NCBI RefSeq assembly: GCF_019279795.1
Contig: NC_056738.1
Span: 479,351,455-479,415,454, forward strand
Source of the DNA: Protopterus annectens
Taxonomy: Eukaryota; Chordata; Ceratodontiformes; Protopteridae
Direction: 5' to 3'
DNA length: 64,000 nucleotides
Part shown: positions 1 to 10,040 of the stretch, piece after piece
Position numbering within the stretch: position 1 is the first letter of the stretch
Layout of the letters: each line of letters opens with the position of its first letter
Translations under genes and position numbers: made by a program
The notes under the pieces: model-generated
Told to the model about the DNA's origin: nothing
Databases searched by the model: none
The model's input: only the letters and a program-made list of their open reading frames with translations

Positions 1-211
1 TATGCACATCTTCATATACATATACATATAGATACAGACCAATGACACATATGGAGGGTTCACAGTATGTAGACTTTTAAAGTATTACTTTACATTACCT
101 GTGTTTGTCACAGCTGCTTGTGTTGCCTTTTGGATCGGTGTCCTGCTGCTGCTGCTCCAGTTGAAAGATGACAGCTTTCTAGTATGTTTTGTTAATAAGT
201 GTTTTTGTTTG

Positions 212-243
<32 letters not shown>

Positions 244-1237
244 TCTCTCTCTCGCCCTACCTCCAGAGGGTGCAATGAAAGTATTGCATGTGTGGACTGG
301 CAGTACAGCATGCTTTTGTAGGTATCTGCATATGTCCATGTGATGGCCTCTGCACCAATTGTTAGCCAGCATTTGCTAATTGCATGCAGCCAGTTGTGTA
401 CTGATTGCAGTTCTCACTGTGATTTCAGGACAGTGCTATAAAAAGGTATGTGAGATAGGCGTAGCCCTTTTCGATTTTAAAGGCAGGGACCATGCTGGTA
501 TGCTGTAGACACTGTTCCGTGAGTGTAAAGGTTAGTTTCTCTCTCATATTTCCAGCTGTGTTGTAGATTAACATTTCTCCATTCATTTCTCCAGTTTCCT
601 GTACTAAGTGTGTATGTACACTGACACCTAAGACTACTACTACTGTTAATGTGGGTGTGTGTGCTTTCCTGTGGGACATGTGGTGTAACTGGTATACAGC
701 AGAGGCTCTTGCACTTTGTTGCTATGGCTTCATTATTTGCCATTTACATTCAATACTTGTATGCCTGCTAGGTGTCTTGACTGTAGTGTGTTGCTGTGCC
801 TTTCCTATCTTCCATGTACATTCACACCTTGGAATGCTTGCTATATCTGATAGGGTGTTACTGCATGCAGTGTGGTCTGGCCATGGTGTGGGCCTTGACA
901 TCTATTAGGGTATTTGAGTATGCTGCTGAGCAGGCCCCAGAGACTCTCAGGTGCATCTTTTATCTGCCTCATGGAATGGTACATATCAGTGGGGTACACC
1001 CATTAAATTGTCTGGTATTCTGCAGTTGTGACTATGGGTTAGCATGAGCATATGTATTACTACACTATTTCTGCCGTGCAAGTGGTGCATACTTTCAGTA
1101 CTTCATAGTCACCATTGCATGTGTTGTAACACCTTTCTGCCTACTGTTTGTCATTTCACAGGGAGTCTGTGGGGCATCCCTATAACTCAGTCACTGTTGC
1201 TATGTCTAGGCTCTTAACTATTCAAATATGGCAGTGT
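1..1237. other. no recognisable gene
   Basis: Apart from the TC microsatellite at 211-263 I see no gene, RNA or named repeat here. The short open frames (at most about 95 codons) have no recognisable domain, and several run through the microsatellite. Confidence 0.6.
211..263. repeat. (TC)n microsatellite
   Basis: About 26 TC dinucleotides with one AC interruption near 237. It creates artificial Ser-Leu or Arg-Glu repeats in open frames on both strands. Confidence 0.95.
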
Positions 1238-1537
1238 CATACCTCTCAAGTGTACAGATATTTGCAGGATGTCCACATTTTTGCCTCATATTTTGGTCCA
1301 TATCTCATAAAACAGCTTTTTCTGGCAAATCACTCAGGGCTCAAGTCAGACTATAGTGACGAACATTTCAGTTTCAGACTCCGTACCCTTCCAAAAATCC
1401 AAAATAATGTAAAACCTGTTACTCTCTTAACTGTCTAAGTTTGTCGGAGCAATATTTGAAATGTGTCCCTGTTTTGGGGCCTTTGCTCCACATTTTTTAT
1501 TACTTAGTCCAGATGTCTTGCTGTAAGAGGTTGTGGG
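1238..1537 (-). mobile_element. short non-autonomous repeat, 'catacctctcaa' family
   Basis: Starts with catacctctcaa and ends near a degraded ctgtaagaggttgtgg. It has the same internal landmarks as copies at 7.68-8.28, 13.34-13.64, 39.2-39.55 and 41.2-41.5 kb: a 'gtccctgttttggggcctttg' type block (split here as gtccctgttttggggcc) and a 'ggcaaatcactcagg' block. The best copy (13,341-13,642) has 13-bp terminal inverted repeats and about 300 bp length, which suggests a hAT-like MITE. There is no coding capacity. The orientation is opposite to the 13.3 kb copy. Confidence 0.55.
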
Positions 1538-1782
1538 GTATGGGCAGTGATTATCCTGCTATGAGTATGTGTGTGGTTTGCAAAGTGCTACAGTGACATT
1601 ATTACCTACTAGCTACCAACTAGCATGGCTGTTTCTGTTCACACACTACTATTAGAGAAATCCACTACATTTGACAGTAAATATACATGACACGCTTTGT
1701 GTACTACACATCCTATATTCCCTTTACATTCATTCCTACTATTGCATGATATATTTATTGTAGCACAATGTTTGTATATAGC

Positions 1783-2040
1783 AGTCATGGCTTAGTAGTA
1801 AGTCATGCAGACTACTGTTTCCAAAGTCCTGGGTTCGGGACTGACAGTGGGATTTTATTTTGCTTTTGAGCAGACTACAGGCCTTGTCATTCAGCGTGAC
1901 TAAGGCACTTTTAAGCAGTTGTAAGTGGGTTAGCACTGGTTTGTGCGGAGCTCACGCATGCGCACTGGCATTTAGCTCCACGCACACATGTGCATACCTG
2001 CTTACAACTGCTTAAAAGTGCTTACTCTTGCGCACAACCG
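1783..2040 (+). mobile_element. tRNA-derived SINE, 'tcatggcttagt' family
   Basis: The head (1,785-1,850) resembles a tRNA gene: an A-box-like segment (atggcttagtagtaagtc) is followed about 40 bp later by a B-box-like cctgggttcgggact. A GC-rich body follows, containing gcggagctcacgcatgcgc. The copy near 4,812 has the same head start (tcatggcttagtgg), the same B box and a similar gcgcagctccgcgc body, so this is a repeated family and not a tRNA gene. No acceptor stem closes around it. Confidence 0.55.
1901..2024. repeat. inverted repeat, 24-25 bp arms
   Basis: Left arm 1,901-1,925 (taaggcacttttaagcag followed by ttgtaag) pairs with right arm 2,001-2,024 with a single extra G. The loop is about 75 bp and contains alternating purine/pyrimidine CG-rich sequence (cacgcatgcgc). 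It lies inside the SINE-like body and would form a cruciform or hairpin. Confidence 0.8.
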
Positions 2041-2613
2041 CGCTCATTTCTTTGAAAGAAATGAAAATGGAGAGACAGGAAAGTGGTGAAAAAGGGGTCA
2101 CAAAGAGGTTAGGACAGTAGGGAAACAAGCTCGGGTTTTGCAGGAGGGATGTAGGTAAGGCCCATAGCTGCCCATTTCTTCATCAGCAACAGCTGTGCAT
2201 ATGTTTGTAATTTGGTGTGACATTTGAAACCTTCCACCCCTGAGAGAGGTGTAAGGACAACAATAATACTTGTTGTACAGCCAATTGTAATTGACAGTTT
2301 CCATGTCCAGCAGACATGTGTGCAAAATGGGCAGCTATGTATGAGGCATAATTTTTTTGTGGGTACAGAGTGCCCTTTTTTTTTTTTCAGGTGAGAGTGG
2401 TATGTCAGGTACAGGAAGTCGGTATAGCTGGGGAGGTAGGTTGGGTAGGTTAACAGACAAGACAAACAAGACGCATACAGGGGCAGTGTATGACACATGT
2501 GGGGGGGTTACACAATTGACGGGGACGGATGTTTGGATATCTCGAGCCCATGAGCCAACAGATGGCAACAGTGGAACTGAGAACCCCACCCATGGGCAGT
2601 TGCCACTGTGCTT

Positions 2614-4618
2614 TCACTGCCCAGGATGGGGCTGTGCTAGGGGCTGTATAGGCTGGGCAGCAGGCACGCCCATGAGTTGTGCCACCCATGCCTCAAGCTG
2701 GCATAGGGGCCCAAGAACAGCATCCCGGATCTCCCTATGCACCACAGTCCGGATGCTACGGAGGGTGAGTGGATGTTCTCCTCCGACCACACTTGCAGAG
2801 GGGGGACGAGCCCCATCCCCTGCAGTGCTTCCACCCGCAGGTGGCACAGGGCCACCAGAGGAGGGTCCGGCCTGGGCACTACTGCCAGGTGCACTTGCCA
2901 GCTGAGGAGGGAGAGGTGGGTCTGCTGGAACCCGCCTTCCCTGTCGTTCTATGTTTTGCATTATGTTATGACAGTTTGGGTTAGTAACGTACAATACCAT
3001 TCACAATTAGTTGTAACAGCATGCATTAGTATTCCCATTAACCAAACACCCATATATTCAAACCATTGAACAGCAAGCATAACACATGCATAATTTGAAC
3101 AGCGATACACAATCCAACAACATGCAGGGTTGATTGATGGCAATAGGCCATCAGGTTTGGATGTATGAACAGGGCAGATGCATCAACGTACATGCAAATA
3201 TGTATGAACCAACAGGACAAATGTCCAGGGGTGTTAATTGTGATTGCACATACCAATTTCACATGGAATGGATTATATGTGGTTACAGGGTAGGGTGAAG
3301 AAAATTTAATTAACTTCAAATACCAATACATATGCTGTACATTTCTACTAGCTGCAGATATATACACACTACAGTTCTGCCTACAGTTTCCTATGTGATA
3401 ACTACTTCAGGTTGGTGATAGGAATGTTACTGCTACATCAATATACATTTTCATTTTTATTCATACACATTCATATCTGGCTCTGTTCAGCTACATCATC
3501 CTGCTACATTTGCTTTATATAGCTATAGACAACTGTGGATGTTCGGTATTTCAGACAACCATACTATCTGCATATTGCAGACTGAGAGCAACATATCCAG
3601 ATTTTGGGACACACATTCCAGCTGCAGTACCGTTTTCAACACATGTTACTGTTTGGTTCTGCCTGTCACATTCATTTCATTCTGTACTGACTGCAGTATA
3701 CTTTATTCAGGAGTTATTGCTACTTTATTGGTGGATTCATACCTCTTTCTCACACTCTCTCACTTGTTTTATTTTTACAATTCAGGATGGTACTTAATTC
3801 TAGGCTTTATTGACATGTTTTACCTGTAGTTATAACACAGTCTCACTTCTGTCATGTTTCTGTATTTCAACAGGGATATATTTCACACATGTGTTTTACT
3901 CAGCTTCTGCAGCTGTACTTTTCAGCCTGCTGCAGGTTATGTACTATTATATTACAGGTGGGACATCTTTATTTCAGACTTGTTTCATTTTTATGTTTGG
4001 ATTACAGGCTGCATCCCACTTTTGTAATCAAGCAATACTTGCAAACCCTCTTACACTGTTACTTGCACATTTTATTAATTAGTGACTACACTGCACTCTT
4101 TTGCTAACTGTCATACTTATATATTTATTTACAGTTACAGGGAGAGAATTACTGACCTGCCTGGTGGCGCAACCACGCCAGCCTATCGCCATAGGCTCGA
4201 CGGTTCACAGAACGGACACCTGCAGCTGTAATATAAATAAAGTAATATTGGAATACAAATCTCCATAATATCAGCTAGGTTAATTTCTTACATAAATAAT
4301 TACATGTAACTTACTCAGTAGTGGGGCGTTGGGCATTTGCCGGGCCTCCTGGATCCAACAGTTCAGTTGGTCCTGCTTCCATCTCATCAGGTCCGCATGG
4401 TGGTGACGGACCTGCTCACCAGTCCTTGGTATTCCTGTGGCACTGGTGAGATCAAGAGCCAACCACTCCCACGCCTCAGCCCTATATGCTCCCCACAGGA
4501 CCTTGCCCTGCATGAGTTGGGCCTCATGATTATGGACGAGGAGCCAAACCATATATTTGGACTCCTCAATGCCCCACCTCTGTGCTCGGAAGCAACTACC
4601 CTCACCTACACCTGACAT
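2614..4618 (-). CDS. Harbinger-type Myb/SANT-like protein, three-exon model
   Basis: Proposed exons on the minus strand are 4,618-4,315, 4,225-4,157 and 2,948-2,614, giving about 235 residues. Exon 1 (MSGVGEG start) has the SANT-like pattern: tryptophan in RAQRWGIEES, then EAWEWLALDL, then PRTGEQVRHHHADLMRWK. It ends at a gtaagt donor. Exon 2 is bounded by a ttacag acceptor and a gtcagt donor, encodes RRAYGDRLAWLRHQ, and the phases join exactly. Exon 3 follows a weaker catag acceptor and encodes a Pro/Gly/Ala-rich stretch, then LRSIRTVVHREIRDAVLGPL and a stop. In PIF/Harbinger elements a Myb-like protein helps the transposase enter the nucleus and bind element DNA (family knowledge). The exon model is inferred. 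The weak pyrimidine tract before exon 3 is the main doubt. No stop or frameshift interrupts it. Confidence 0.6.
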
Positions 4619-4811
4619 CCTGGCTGCAAGTCGGTTCTACAATCGGTTATGCTGTGTATTCCCGCCTATGGGGCTTATATATGCCGTTTTTCCCGCACTT
4701 ATCTGTGATTGGCCATTTTGGAATTGTATCAGCTTCACAAAACCTGCTTTGTCATTCTCCTCTTTCTACTCATTCCTATATATATGCTATTACTGCATTT
4801 CTAAGTGCAAC

Positions 4812-5060
4812 TGTCATGGCTTAGTGGTTCAGTACTTTGACTATGGTGCATGGTATCCTGGGTTCGAACCTGGCCATTGCTTTTTATATTTTATGACTGG
4901 CTACACAGGCTAGGAGGTGTGTCTGTGTAAAGGCAGTTTTGATACAACTTGCTCAACGTTGCCCATCAGTTAGCTTGTTGGCGCGGTGCGCAGCTCCGCG
5001 CAAATGGGTCACGCTGGCTTACGCGTGGTTTGGCTGTCAGCATGCATATTACGCTCAACT
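4812..5060 (+). mobile_element. tRNA-derived SINE, 'tcatggcttagt' family
   Basis: The tRNA-like head has tcatggcttagtggttcag (A-box-like) and tcctgggttcgaacctgg (near-canonical B box) about 45 bp apart. A body with the palindromic gcgcagctccgcgc near 4,988 follows. It has the same architecture as the copy at 1,783. It lies inside the Harbinger element interval. No target duplication was identified. Confidence 0.6.
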
Positions 5061-5070
5061 CAGCTACAGG

Positions 5071-5275
5071 CACACAGTTTCAGCATGTTAAAATGCTGCT
5101 CAACCCTGGGCACTCATTTTACACCTGTTAAACCACTGCTCACCTACGGGTACTCATTCTACACCTGTTAAAACACTGCTCACCTACGGGCACTCATTTT
5201 ACAACTGTTAAACCACTGCTCACCTACAGGCAGATTTCCTCAACTTGTTAGACTGTAGCTCAGCTATGGGCACAT
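5071..5275. repeat. 40-bp tandem repeat, about 4-5 units
   Basis: Units start with actcattttacacctgtt at 5,112, 5,152 and 5,192, an exact 40-bp period, with more diverged units before and after. Each contains ctgttaaaccactgctcac. Confidence 0.85.
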
Positions 5276-5425
5276 CTCACATTTTTTTTTTATTTTTTTA
5301 TCTCACATTTCTTCAAAATACATGGCTCATTTCATTACATTTTACATAAAATATAATTTTATATATGTACATATATGTCAGGGACTTGTTTCATGCTTAT
5401 TTCACTAAATATAAAAATTGATGTT
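5276..5425. other. AT-rich spacer
   Basis: T-rich and TATA-rich sequence between the minisatellite and the next SINE; nothing is recognisable. Confidence 0.6.
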
Positions 5426-5600
5426 GTGGGGGCTCGAACCATGACTGCCTCCACTTCAGCTGACGTCTCTACCGCTACGCTATTGCTTCTTGGCTTACTT
5501 TGCATATTTAGTTCTTATATGCTTTTCCACTGACTGCTAACTGTGGCTAAGCGGCACGCATGCATAAGCAGCGCACTCACGGGCAGACATCTTTACAACT
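5426..5600 (-). mobile_element. tRNA-derived SINE, minus strand
   Basis: Read on the minus strand it has tagcgtagcggtagagacg (A box) and, about 30 bp on, catggttcgagcccccac (canonical B box). The acceptor stem does not close and the anticodon arm is poor, so this is a SINE head or tRNA pseudogene rather than a working tRNA. The GC-rich flank near 5,540-5,580 (gcggcacgcatgcataagc) resembles the bodies of the other SINEs nearby. Confidence 0.5.
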
Positions 5601-5733
5601 TAAAAAAAAATATATAATATGTTCATTTATACATTTTATGTTCATAGTCTGTGGGGGCATGTGTTGTGTTGTGTTTATTCACATTTACACAGACTTTGTC
5701 GTGGGGGTTTACTTTCGGGACTTTTACTCTTCT

Positions 5734-5777
5734 GGGGGCGTGTCCGTTTGCAGGGCTAGCCCTACGGACACGCCCCC
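5734..5777. repeat. perfect 14-bp hairpin in Harbinger end
   Basis: gggggcgtgtccgt (5,734-5,747) and its exact reverse complement (5,764-5,777) enclose a 16-nt loop that is itself partly palindromic (agggctagccct). It sits about 150 bp inside the Harbinger terminus. Confidence 0.9.
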
Positions 5778-5871
5778 TACTGTCTTCCACGGACCGTGTT
5801 AGCCTTAGGTGTGATTCAGCATGCCCTCATGCATATGCATGACATGCTGACGTCACACCGTTTAACTGCAG

Positions 5872-5923
5872 TCTCCGTGTAAGCCTTGTAACTCTTACAC
5901 GGAGGCTTCGTGAATCCTGCCCA
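5872..5923. repeat. Harbinger terminal and subterminal inverted repeat
   Basis: The terminus ttcgtgaatcctgccca ends at 5,923. Next to it tccgtgtaag (from about 5,874) and cttacacgga (5,894-5,903) form a 10-bp inverted repeat. The matching end of the other element is at 42,472. Confidence 0.65.
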
Positions 5924-6151
5924 TTGTATCCAGACATGTTGCCTCCTTTCTTATTGTACCAGATTTCTTTTGTTATTTTACTATTCACTTGTTTCTAACT
6001 TTATTCTGTGCATACATATACCCTACTACAACATGTCATTCATATCCTTGCATCCAAGATTGGTTTAGTGGGAATATAGTCATTCAGCACAAGTTCTTTG
6101 GTTGCATTTAACCTGAATTACCCTTTGACCTCTTTTTCAGCTAATTTATTT
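5924..6151. other. no recognisable feature
   Basis: AT-rich sequence after the Harbinger terminus. No gene or repeat was recognised. Confidence 0.5.
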
Positions 6152-7110
6152 TCATAAACAAGACAAAATAAATCCTATTAACCTCAATATCATTATAGTT
6201 AAATATATAAAGTTTTTATACAAATACATATTTCTTTTTTGGACAATCTGTTCTGCCTCAGTATTCAAGCATATAATTTTCTCTTTGTCACCCTGTCCTC
6301 CTTGTATACTACTTTTTATCTGATCTCCCCTTATGCCCTCTCTCTGTGGCAATTATAATGTGTAACTGGTTTGTTTTTTTATCCTTTCAGATTTTCTCAG
6401 GGGTGGAAATTCTTAAGGGTCATCTAGATTGAAACTATCTACATTATCAAAATTCTCAAATCTATCCAGCTGTCTCCTTTACGTTATCAAAATTCTCAAA
6501 TCTATCCAGCTGTCTCCTTAGTAGTGTATGGGTTCCCCTCTACTAAACATTTCCCTCCTAACATTTTTAGCATTCTCTAAACTGACTGGAGTGTATGTAG
6601 ATCCATAATAATTATTATTTCCTTTAAAATTCCTAGGGTAGCTTCTTCTTTCTTCATATTCAATTCTATCTCTTTCCATTTTTTTCACTCTTTCTTCTCA
6701 TCAAAAAAGAACACTTGTCATCTATTGTCTTTCTATTATTAAAATATTTTGTTTTTTAATCTTCAACAGTAAATAACAGGTCATTAATAATCTTATTGTT
6801 GACATTTTTAATTTGTTTATTTAATAATTCCATTTCTTACTCATTGTGTTTGATAGCTTTCAAAGCCACAATTATCAAATATATGCAATAAATCTTTATG
6901 AAATTCAGACCCTTGCATCACATTATTAGGGTATTTGTATACCCTTATTCTCTTCAGTACCAGCCCTTTCTGAATACATTCTTTCAAATATCTTTTGTCA
7001 AGATTCAGGGTTTTACATTTAATTATGTCATATAATAAATTAACATTTGCTTCATAGGTGTTAATATTATTATCTGTGGAATAATGTTCAACCTGCATAA
7101 ATGAAAACAT
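6152..7110 (-). pseudogene. decayed retroelement ORF (Penelope-like N-terminal type?)
   Basis: The clearest part (7,110-6,841) encodes 89 residues containing NLLYDIIKCKTLNLDKRYLK and then GLVLKRIRVYKYP. This resembles a motif common in repeat-encoded proteins of fish and amphibians ('...YI.....PRGLRI.KFP...'), which I associate with Penelope-like elements. Further downstream on the minus strand, frames broken by several stops continue with charged, coiled-coil-like sequence to about 6,150. No reverse transcriptase or endonuclease is visible. The family assignment rests on memory of one motif and is weak. The broken frames show it is not functional. Confidence 0.35.
6444..6519. repeat. 40-bp period local duplication, 36-bp identical core
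   Basis: ttatcaaaattctcaaatct continuing to tgtctcctt occurs at 6,444-6,479 and again at 6,484-6,519 with no difference. This is a recent tandem duplication inside the decayed retroelement. Confidence 0.9.
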
Positions 7111-7679
7111 TCCCCAGTCTAAATTACTGTTACATCTCTGGGGTAGATTAGCGTTAATATTAGAGTCACATTTTTTGATTGTTTGTTCTTCATTCGTTCG
7201 GTATCTGAATTATTCTGAGTCTGTGTACGAAAAACATACCACAAACCAGAGCAAGTAGGAGGTAGCAATTGCCCGCTCTCATCCATACCCTTCAGTAGAT
7301 GGTGGCATTATGAGAGTATATTAATTTCTGAAGAGGCACTGTGATCTCAGGTGCAGAGATGCTGAGTTGATCTAGTGACACCACAATGCTTCTGTGTGGA
7401 ACCCACTTCAATGGTTTACCTGTGTGTGACTGAATTACTTTTTCAAATCACCATTTACCAAAAATTAAATACTAAAAATGGTGATTCAAATAACCTATAA
7501 AACACACAAAATAATTTTTCTTGCAAGGGGCAAGCCCCCCTCTGCATGCTACATGTGGGAGACCTGCCCCCTACATCTACCTAAAGGATATATACAAACT
7601 CTTTAGTCAAACCACAGAGAAGAAAATGGTACAAATCCTTCAAACACACTCTGCTAGCTTGCACAATACAGCCACACCT
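7111..7679. other. unassigned sequence
   Basis: No coding feature is recognisable. A near-palindromic pair around 7,445-7,485 (aatcaccattt and aaatggtgatt) could form a small hairpin. Confidence 0.5.
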
Positions 7680-8285
7680 ATCAAATGTCGATATTTTCAC
7701 AGAAAGTCCAGATTGTTCCATTATAATTTTAGTTTGCTCCTCATAAAATTTGTCATTTTCTGGCAAATCACTAAGGATTAAAGTCAATATATAATACAGT
7801 AAACTCTCAGTTAACAGGAACTCAAGCAACCGGCAAAAAAATTGAAGAAATACAGAACAATTTTCACATGTTGCACTTTCTGCCCCCCCCCCCCCCCCCA
7901 CCAAGAAACATACCATACATTTTTAGAGTTTTAAAAAGGAAGATAGGAATACATTCCCTCTCTTCCCAACCTGAGAACAAGTCAAACCAAACAAATAGTA
8001 TAGGGTACAGTATTATTCAGGCCCATTTTTAATAGTAACTGTCAAGCAACCAGAAACTAGTTACCAATCCCCATGGGTTCCAGTTGAGAGTTTATTCTAT
8101 GCATTTGAGTTTCAGATTTAATATCCTTCAGAAAATGCATGCTAACACAAATCCAGTTAATATAGCAACTTTTTTTTAAGTTTGCAAGAGCAATATTGAA
8201 AATCCATTCCTATTTTGGGCCATTGTCCCCAATTATTTTAGGCTTTGTCCAGATTTATTGCACTAAGAGGCTGAACAGTATGAAT
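7680..8285 (-). mobile_element. 'catacctctcaa' family repeat split by a Tigger-type MITE
   Basis: The left part (about 7,690-7,796) has agtccagatt and tggcaaatcactaagg. The right part (8,098-8,285) resumes with tgagtttcagattt, aaaatgcatg and tcctattttgggccattgt. In the intact copies at 1,238 and 13,341 these blocks are adjacent. The 301-bp insert at 7,797-8,097 therefore landed in an older repeat. Confidence 0.55.
7797..8097. mobile_element. Tigger/pogo-type MITE, 301 bp
   Basis: The left end cagtaaactctcagttaac and the right end (reverse complement gaataaactctcaactgg) form imperfect terminal inverted repeats flanked by TA on both sides, as expected for the Tc1/mariner-pogo superfamily TA target. 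A poly-C run (about 7,870-7,887) lies inside. There is no coding capacity. Flanks match a split copy of another repeat family, so both ends are well defined. Confidence 0.65.
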
Positions 8286-8339
8286 ACAAAACATTACTTT
8301 TTGAAACCTAAAGCCTATGGAATACCAGTGCTTCAATAA

Positions 8340-8366
8340 CATATATATATATATATATATATATAC
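8340..8366. repeat. (TA)n microsatellite
   Basis: About 13 AT dinucleotides. Confidence 0.9.
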
Positions 8367-8669
8367 TTACCTCAACACCATGGTAAATAAGCTATTCATG
8401 GGACCTTCACTTGCACATACATTAGATATAAAAAGTGTACACACCCCTGTTAAAATGCCAGATTTTTGTGATATAAAAAAATGAGAGTACAATAAATCAT
8501 TACAAAACTTTTCCTACCTGTAATGTGACCTATAACCTGTACAATTCAACTGAAAAATAAACAAATCTGATAGGGGAAAAATATAAAATGTTCAATAAGC
8601 TGGTTGCATAACTGTGCACACCCTTAAACTAATACTTTGTTGAAGCACCTTTTGATTTAATTACAGTAT

Positions 8670-9248
8670 TCAGTCTTCTTGGTAGGAGTCTATCAGCATG
8701 GCACATCTTGATTTGGCAATATTGGCCCACTCTTCCTTGCAAAAGAGCTCCAAATCTGTCAGATTGCAAGGGCATCTCTTATGCACAGCCCTCTTCAGGT
8801 CACCCCACAGATTTTCTATTGGATTTAGGTCTGGGCTCTGGCTAGACCATTCCAAAACATTAATTTTCTTCTGGTGAAGCCATTCTCTTGTTGATTTGGA
8901 TGTATGCTTGGGGTCATTGCCACGTTGAAAGGTGAAATTCCTCATCATCTTCAGCTCTCTAGCAGACGCCTGAAGGTTTTGTGCCAAAACTGACTGGTAT
9001 TTGGAACTGTACATAATTCCCTCCACCTTGACTAAAGCTCCAGTTCCAGATTACGAAAAGCAACCCCAAAGCATGATACTGCCACCATCATGCTTCACTG
9101 TGGGGATGGTGTTCTTTTGGTGATGTGAAGTGTTGTTTTTGTGCCAAATGTACTTTTTGGAATTGTGGCCAAAATGTTCAACCTTGGTCTCATAAGCCCA
9201 TAATACATTTTCGCACATGCTTTTGGGAAACGATGTATTGTTTTGCAA
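8670..9248 (-). pseudogene. Tc1 transposase, broken
   Basis: Two minus-strand segments are recognisable. One (9,248-9,051) has KVEHFGHNSKKYIWHKNNT and GGSIMLWGCFS. The next (9,026-8,670) has NDPKHTSKSTREWL, SQSPDLNPIENLWGDLKRAV and EEWANIAKSRCAMLIDSY. These are the DDE catalytic-domain blocks of Tc1 transposases. The family's DETK aspartate is replaced (AYETK), and the frame is interrupted between the blocks. The N-terminal half is cut up by a SINE insertion and rearrangement. The DPKHTS aspartate and the NPIENLW glutamate remain. It cannot encode an active enzyme. Confidence 0.85.
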
Positions 9249-9366
9249 ATTTTAGCCAGGCCTGGATGTTTTTCTGTGTCAGAAAAGGCTTCCGTCTTGC
9301 AACCCTACCCCATAGTCCAGACATATGGAGCGTACGGGAGATTGTCACATGTAGTACAAAACCAGT

Positions 9367-9594
9367 TGTTGTATCTTTTGGCTTTTTCCGGTTAGGGGTC
9401 GCCTCAGCAGAACTCCGGTCTGCAAATGATTGGCAGTAGATTTTTACGTACCAAGTTGCCAGCTCTGATGCACAACCTTCAACGAAGGTACGCCCATTCA
9501 CACATGTCTCCACACATAAGACGCTTTAGCTGAGAATCGAACAGGACGTCTTACTGTGAGGCGACAATGCTACCACAGCACCACCACCACAGTA
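9367..9594 (-). mobile_element. V-SINE, internally shortened, inserted in Tc1
   Basis: Minus-strand V-SINE. The 3' end lies at 9,367-9,400 (cggttaggggtcgcctcagc on the plus strand) and the tRNA-like head with a degraded B box at about 9,535-9,590. The conserved central block seen in the other two copies is missing. A target duplication of about 18 bp, tgtagtacaaaa(a)ccagt, flanks it (about 9,349-9,366 and 9,597-9,614), which shows target-primed insertion into the Tc1 element. Confidence 0.8.
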
Positions 9595-9638
9595 GATGTA
9601 GTACAAAAACCAGTACGTTTTCGTATTGTCTTTTCGTC

Positions 9639-9849
9639 CCTCCAAAATTGATATAAAGACAAGACAAAAACTGATCAGGGAGGCTGCCAAGAGACCTACA
9701 ACAACACTGAAGGAGCTGCAAGAATTTCTGGCAAGTACTGGTTATGTAAGTACTTGCCAGAAATTCTTGCAGCTCCTTCAGTGTTGTTGTAGGTCTCTTG
9801 GCAGCCTCCCTGATCAGTTTTCATCTTGTCTTTTCATCAATTTTGGAGG
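9639..9849. repeat. 101-bp inverted duplication within Tc1
   Basis: The left arm (9,639-9,739) and the reverse complement of the right arm (9,749-9,849) match over about 101 bp with only a few differences, separated by a 9-bp loop. Both arms are Tc1 transposase N-terminal coding sequence, so part of the gene is duplicated head-to-head. Confidence 0.95.
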
Positions 9850-10040
9850 GGTGTCCAGTTCTTTGCAATGTCATTGTTGTCCCATATTTTCTCCACTTTT
9901 CGATAACTGTCTTCTCTGTGTTCCATGGTATACCCAATGCTGTGGAATGCTGTACCCTTCTCCTGCCTAATACCATTCAACAATGAGATCCCCTTGATGC
10001 TTTGTAAGTTCTCTGCAAACCATGGCTTTACAGTTGAACT

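Larger units (their letters stand above)
2100..5923 (-). mobile_element. PIF/Harbinger element, one end with Myb-like gene
   Basis: The outer end at 5,923 reads, on the minus strand, tgggcaggattcacgaagcc, nearly the same as the end at 42,472 of the second Harbinger element in this window. Just inside it both carry short inverted repeats built on 'ccgtgtaag'. The body encodes a Myb/SANT-like protein on the minus strand (2,614-4,618) of the kind that accompanies Harbinger transposases. SINEs and a minisatellite lie between the terminus and the gene, so the element is old or repeatedly invaded. I could not find the opposite terminus, so the 2,100 boundary is arbitrary, and no transposase is seen in this copy. 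Confidence 0.5.
8427..10040 (-). mobile_element. Tc1-like transposon, disrupted
   Basis: The terminus near 8,427 (atataaaaagtgtacacacc) is typical of a widespread vertebrate Tc1 family. The transposase lies on the minus strand. The untranslated region past 9,850 (ccatattttctccactttt, tgtgttccatggtat) also fits that family. The element is broken by a V-SINE (9,367-9,594) and by an inverted duplication (9,639-9,849). The second terminus was not found, so the 10,040 end is approximate. Confidence 0.75.

Noticed and set aside
2357-2905. 182-codon plus-strand open frame
   Set aside because: It is antisense to the Pro/Ala-rich third exon of the Myb-like gene. GC-rich composition keeps the opposite strand open, and no domain is seen.
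4812-5495. tRNA genes at the SINE heads
   Set aside because: A and B boxes are present, but acceptor and anticodon stems do not fold properly, and the sequences continue into shared SINE bodies.
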